Below, piece after piece: positions 5,487 through 7,084 of a stretch of DNA of 7,084 bases; the first letter of the stretch is position 1, and the number at the start of each line of letters is the position of its first letter. The notes under the pieces are model-generated. The model searched no databases, was not told the DNA's origin, and saw only the letters and a list, made by a program, of their open reading frames with translations. Source of the stretch: Candidatus Kaiserbacteria bacterium (lineage in GTDB: Bacteria > Patescibacteriota > Minisyncoccia > Phycocordibacterales > Phycocordibacteraceae); NCBI GenBank assembly GCA_011052355.1, contig DRJB01000011.1, positions 1 through 7,084 of the forward strand. The letters are read 5' to 3'. The translations under genes and the position numbers were made by a program.

Positions 5487-6414
5487 AAGTATATTGTGTT
5501 GCGGAAGGATTTTTCATCGTTGCGCGCGAGCCCATTGCAAAGACACGCAATTTTGCACTGCGCGCCCTGCGGTTCGCGGATAATTCTTCCGCAGATGGTA
5601 CAATTGGTTTTCTCGTAACAAGTACGCCACGCCCTTCGTACACCGCATCACGAAATACGTTTTTTACAATGCGGTCTTCAATACTATGAAAAGTAATAAC
5701 GGCAATTATCCCTCCGGCGCGCGTATAAGACATTGCGGAAGTTATGCCTTCGCGCAATGCGTTAAGCTCGTCATTTATAGCAATGCGAAACGCTTGAAAT
5801 GTTTTTGTTGCCGGATGTATTTTGCGTTTGTGATACCAACCGGGTGTACCCCCCAAGACCGCCTCAACCAAGTCCGCGGTGGTGAGTATTTTTGCAATTT
5901 TCCTCTGGTGAGTGATTGAGCGAGCTATGGAGCGTGCAAAACGCTCTTCGCCATAGGTGCGCAATATATCCACAAGCTCTTCTTCTGTGGAGCTGTTGAC
6001 CATGTGCGCAGCAGTGTATGTCGCATGTTCGTCATAGGTCATTAATAATGGTTCTGTTTCTTGAAATGAAAATCCGCGCTGTACACTAAGCTGAAATCCG
6101 CTCCACCCAAGATCAAACAATGATTTATCTATATGAGAGATACCGTTCTTATCCAATATGTCTGAAAGATTGCGAAAATTATCTTGCACGAGTAATGTAT
6201 GCGCGCGAATATCCGGAAGATATTCGCGCGCGCGCTGTAATGCACTCCCATCCGCATCTATACCGATTACTGTCCCATTCTCGCCAAGCATTTTGCCCAT
6301 TCGGGCAAAATGCCCCGCCCCGCCGACAGTTGCATCTACCACAACATCATCAGAATGTATTGAAAGTGAGCTGATGACTTCGTCCGAAAGTACACTGTGA
6401 TGAAATGTTTTCAT
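5479..6414 (-). CDS. rsmH: 16S rRNA (cytosine(1402)-N4)-methyltransferase
   Basis: RsmH uses S-adenosylmethionine to methylate N4 of C1402 in the ribosomal P site. Seen in 311 residues: DATVGGAGH (27-35, SAM-binding motif I), GIDAD (51-55), FDLGWSGFQL (100-109), RGFSF (113-117), YGEER (154-158), HPATKTFQAFRIAINDEL (200-217), ITFHSIEDRIVK (240-251) and KPIVPSAEELSANRRARSAKLR-type C-terminal signature (269-290). The length is normal. The DLGWSGFQL and LLMTYD segments depart from the usual DLGVSSPQL and LDMRMD, a variation I associate with CPR lineages (inference). The gene lies 8 bases after mraZ, its usual partner, and its stop overlaps the ftsL-like start. No Shine-Dalgarno sequence is visible. 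Two long perfect inverted repeats (6201-6231 and 6288-6313) fall within it. Confidence 0.95.
   Translation of the reverse strand: MKTFHHSVLSDEVISSLSIHSDDVVVDATVGGAGHFARMGKMLGENGTVIGIDADGSALQRAREYLPDIRAHTLLVQDNFRNLSDILDKNGISHIDKSLFDLGWSGFQLSVQRGFSFQETEPLLMTYDEHATYTAAHMVNSSTEEELVDILRTYGEERFARSIARSITHQRKIAKILTTADLVEAVLGGTPGWYHKRKIHPATKTFQAFRIAINDELNALREGITSAMSYTRAGGIIAVITFHSIEDRIVKNVFRDAVYEGRGVLVTRKPIVPSAEELSANRRARSAKLRVFAMGSRATMKNPSATQYTYA
6201..6231. repeat. perfect 13-bp inverted repeat inside rsmH
   Basis: Arms 6201-6213 and 6219-6231 are exact reverse complements with a 5-base loop (CGGAA); a run of alternating CG forms the outer half. It encodes residues 62-71 or so (AREYLPDIRA) at the end of the first Rossmann strands, close to the SAM pocket. 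Confidence 0.75.
6288..6313. repeat. perfect 11-bp inverted repeat inside rsmH
   Basis: Arms 6288-6298 and 6303-6313 (GCATTTTGCCC and its complement) flank a 4-base loop. It encodes residues 34-43 (GHFARMGKML region), directly after SAM motif I, about 60 bases from the other inverted repeat in this gene. Confidence 0.75.
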
Positions 6415-6422
6415 AAAAAATA

Positions 6423-6857
6423 TTATGCCGATGAGGAAGTGTTGAGCGTTTCCGCAAAAGTATCCGCATCACGCTCAATGGTCTTTGTGTAAGCATTCCA
6501 GGAACGTTCTTCCCATATCTCCACACGGTCATTGACTCCGGCAACAACAGTCTTGTTTCGCAGTGATGCATAGGTGCGCAGATAATCCGGAATGAGAATT
6601 CTTCCTGCGGAATCAACTTCAACTTCCATGGCTCCGGTAAGCATCAGTCGCGCATACGCACGCCCGGCGGAACTTCCGTTTGCATGTCGCGCAATTATTT
6701 CAACCTCCCTCTTCCATGTAGTTTTCGTATACACAAAAAGACAGCGGTCAAGACCACGCGTAACAATAACCGCTCGACCAAAATCTTTCCGAAACTTTAC
6801 CGGAAACGATATTCGGTTTTTTGTATCAAGTGTGTGGTGGTATTCTCCGATAAACAT
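6423..6857 (-). CDS. mraZ: transcriptional regulator MraZ
   Basis: MraZ is an AbrB-fold, ring-forming DNA-binding protein that represses or tunes its own dcw operon and binds RsmH-related functions genetically. Seen in 144 residues: two MraZ repeats, the first with D11-T-K-N-R-I-S-F-P19 and the second with D82-S-A-G-R-I-L-I-P90, matching the DxxGRxxxP signature except that Asn replaces Gly in the first. MFIGEYHHTLD at the start is typical, so ATG at 6857 is secure although no Shine-Dalgarno sequence precedes it. It is the first gene of the operon, 8 bases before rsmH. Matching direct half-sites lie 33-78 bases upstream, so autoregulation is likely. The C-terminal acidic, serine-rich tail (about 125-144) is ordinary for the family. 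Confidence 0.96.
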   Translation of the reverse strand: MFIGEYHHTLDTKNRISFPVKFRKDFGRAVIVTRGLDRCLFVYTKTTWKREVEIIARHANGSSAGRAYARLMLTGAMEVEVDSAGRILIPDYLRTYASLRNKTVVAGVNDRVEIWEERSWNAYTKTIERDADTFAETLNTSSSA

Positions 6858-6889
6858 ATATTTATTTCGTGAGGACAGAAATTGGAAAT

Positions 6890-6935
6890 CCCACTTCGTC
6901 CCACTTATTCATAAGTATATGACACTTTGTCCCAC
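6890..6935 (-). promoter_or_regulatory. dcw operon promoter with paired MraZ half-sites
   Basis: On the minus strand a -10 element TATACT (5/6) lies at 6914-6919. Four GTGGG-type half-sites surround it: 6890-6894 and 6900-6904 downstream, 6921-6925 (GTGTC, degenerate) and 6931-6935 upstream. Each pair has an exact 10-bp period, as expected for one subunit per helical turn of an MraZ ring, and the AAAGTGGGA form resembles the MraZ repeats described in Mollicutes. The -35 match (ATGCAA, 17-base spacer) is weak. Binding would cover both the -35 region and the start point, which predicts repression. Confidence 0.75.
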
Positions 6936-6947
6936 TTTGCATAGTAG

Positions 6948-6956
6948 TTATCCACA
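6948..6956 (+). promoter_or_regulatory. perfect-consensus DnaA box upstream of mraZ
   Basis: TTATCCACA matches the strict 9-mer DnaA-box consensus and lies 29 bases upstream of the -10 element. Its CCAC core is also 20 bp, two helical turns, from the nearest MraZ half-site, so it could equally be a fifth MraZ site. Only one clear box is seen, which argues against a replication origin here and for a regulatory site. Confidence 0.5.
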
Positions 6957-6981
6957 TCCCCGAAACCATAAGCAAGACCAT

Positions 6982-7014
6982 AAAATCCTGCCGAAATTAA
7001 AAATTTCGGCAGGA
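6982..7014 (-). terminator. rho-independent terminator of the gene upstream of mraZ
   Basis: Arms 6986-6998 and 7002-7014 pair perfectly over 13 bp around a 3-base loop. On the minus strand the stem is followed at once by a T-rich run (TTTTAT, 6980-6985 region), whereas the plus strand has no T run, so termination is read in the minus direction. It would separate an upstream gene, outside the window, from the dcw operon. Confidence 0.7.
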
Positions 7015-7084
7015 AACCAACGCTCGCATAATCTTATCAGCAAGAGTATAAAGGAACTGGACGATTTTGAGTGAGTTTCATACA
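7015..7084. other. right-hand edge, no gene assigned
   Basis: The minus strand has a short open stretch from the edge to a TGA at 7037-7039 that could be the last 15 codons of a gene ending just before the terminator. The plus strand has an open tail ending at a TGA near 7074. Both are too short to call. Confidence 0.3.

Noticed and set aside
6890..7014. Replication origin upstream of mraZ
   Set aside because: Only one clear DnaA box is present, there is no dnaA or dnaN gene and no obvious AT-rich unwinding region.
6592..7074. Plus-strand ORF of 160 codons crossing the mraZ promoter, with a tail that looks protein-like near 7040-7074
   Set aside because: Most of it is antisense to mraZ and then passes through the MraZ sites, the DnaA box and the terminator hairpin; no recognisable domain.

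Overview
The window looks like a chromosomal segment of a Candidate Phyla Radiation (Patescibacteria, probably Parcubacteria-like) bacterium. That placement is inferred from the compact, overlapping cell-division/cell-wall genes, the almost complete lack of Shine-Dalgarno sequences in front of them, a MurF without the usual N-terminal substrate domain, and the divergent FtsL- and RsmH-like proteins. TGA, TAA and TAG all behave as stops, so the standard bacterial code fits. I could not search a database, so the taxon is an impression only.

Right two-thirds (about 7084 down to 2092, all on the minus strand): a short dcw operon in the order mraZ, rsmH, ftsL-like, class B penicillin-binding protein (ftsI-like), murF. 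Genes are separated by 8-9 bases or overlap by 4-8 bases, so one transcript is likely. Upstream of mraZ lie a minus-strand -10 element, two pairs of 10-bp-spaced GTGGG-type MraZ half-sites that bracket it, a perfect DnaA box and, further up, a terminator hairpin that would close whatever gene precedes the operon. MraZ would sense or limit operon expression, RsmH modifies 16S rRNA, the FtsL-like protein and the transpeptidase build the septal synthase, and MurF finishes the muropeptide precursor. murE, which normally sits between ftsI and murF, is absent here.

Middle (about 2091-1790): a poly-T candidate terminator after murF, a TG-rich low-complexity tract and a tRNA-Glu(CTC) gene on the minus strand.

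Left part (1-1790): AT-rich accessory DNA on the 3' side of the tRNA. It holds one or two unrecognised minus-strand ORFs that look like a broken gene, a GC-rich block packed with hairpins (about 1027-1199) into which the second ORF runs, a cluster of five alternating AGAATAAGGAG-like repeats, and a Fic-family AMP-transferase gene truncated by the window edge. One repeat copy sits inside the spacer of the predicted fic promoter, so the cluster may be an operator.

The most unusual signals are several long perfect inverted repeats inside coding sequence, above all a 19-bp-arm palindrome in frame in murF, and the combined MraZ/DnaA-box control region.
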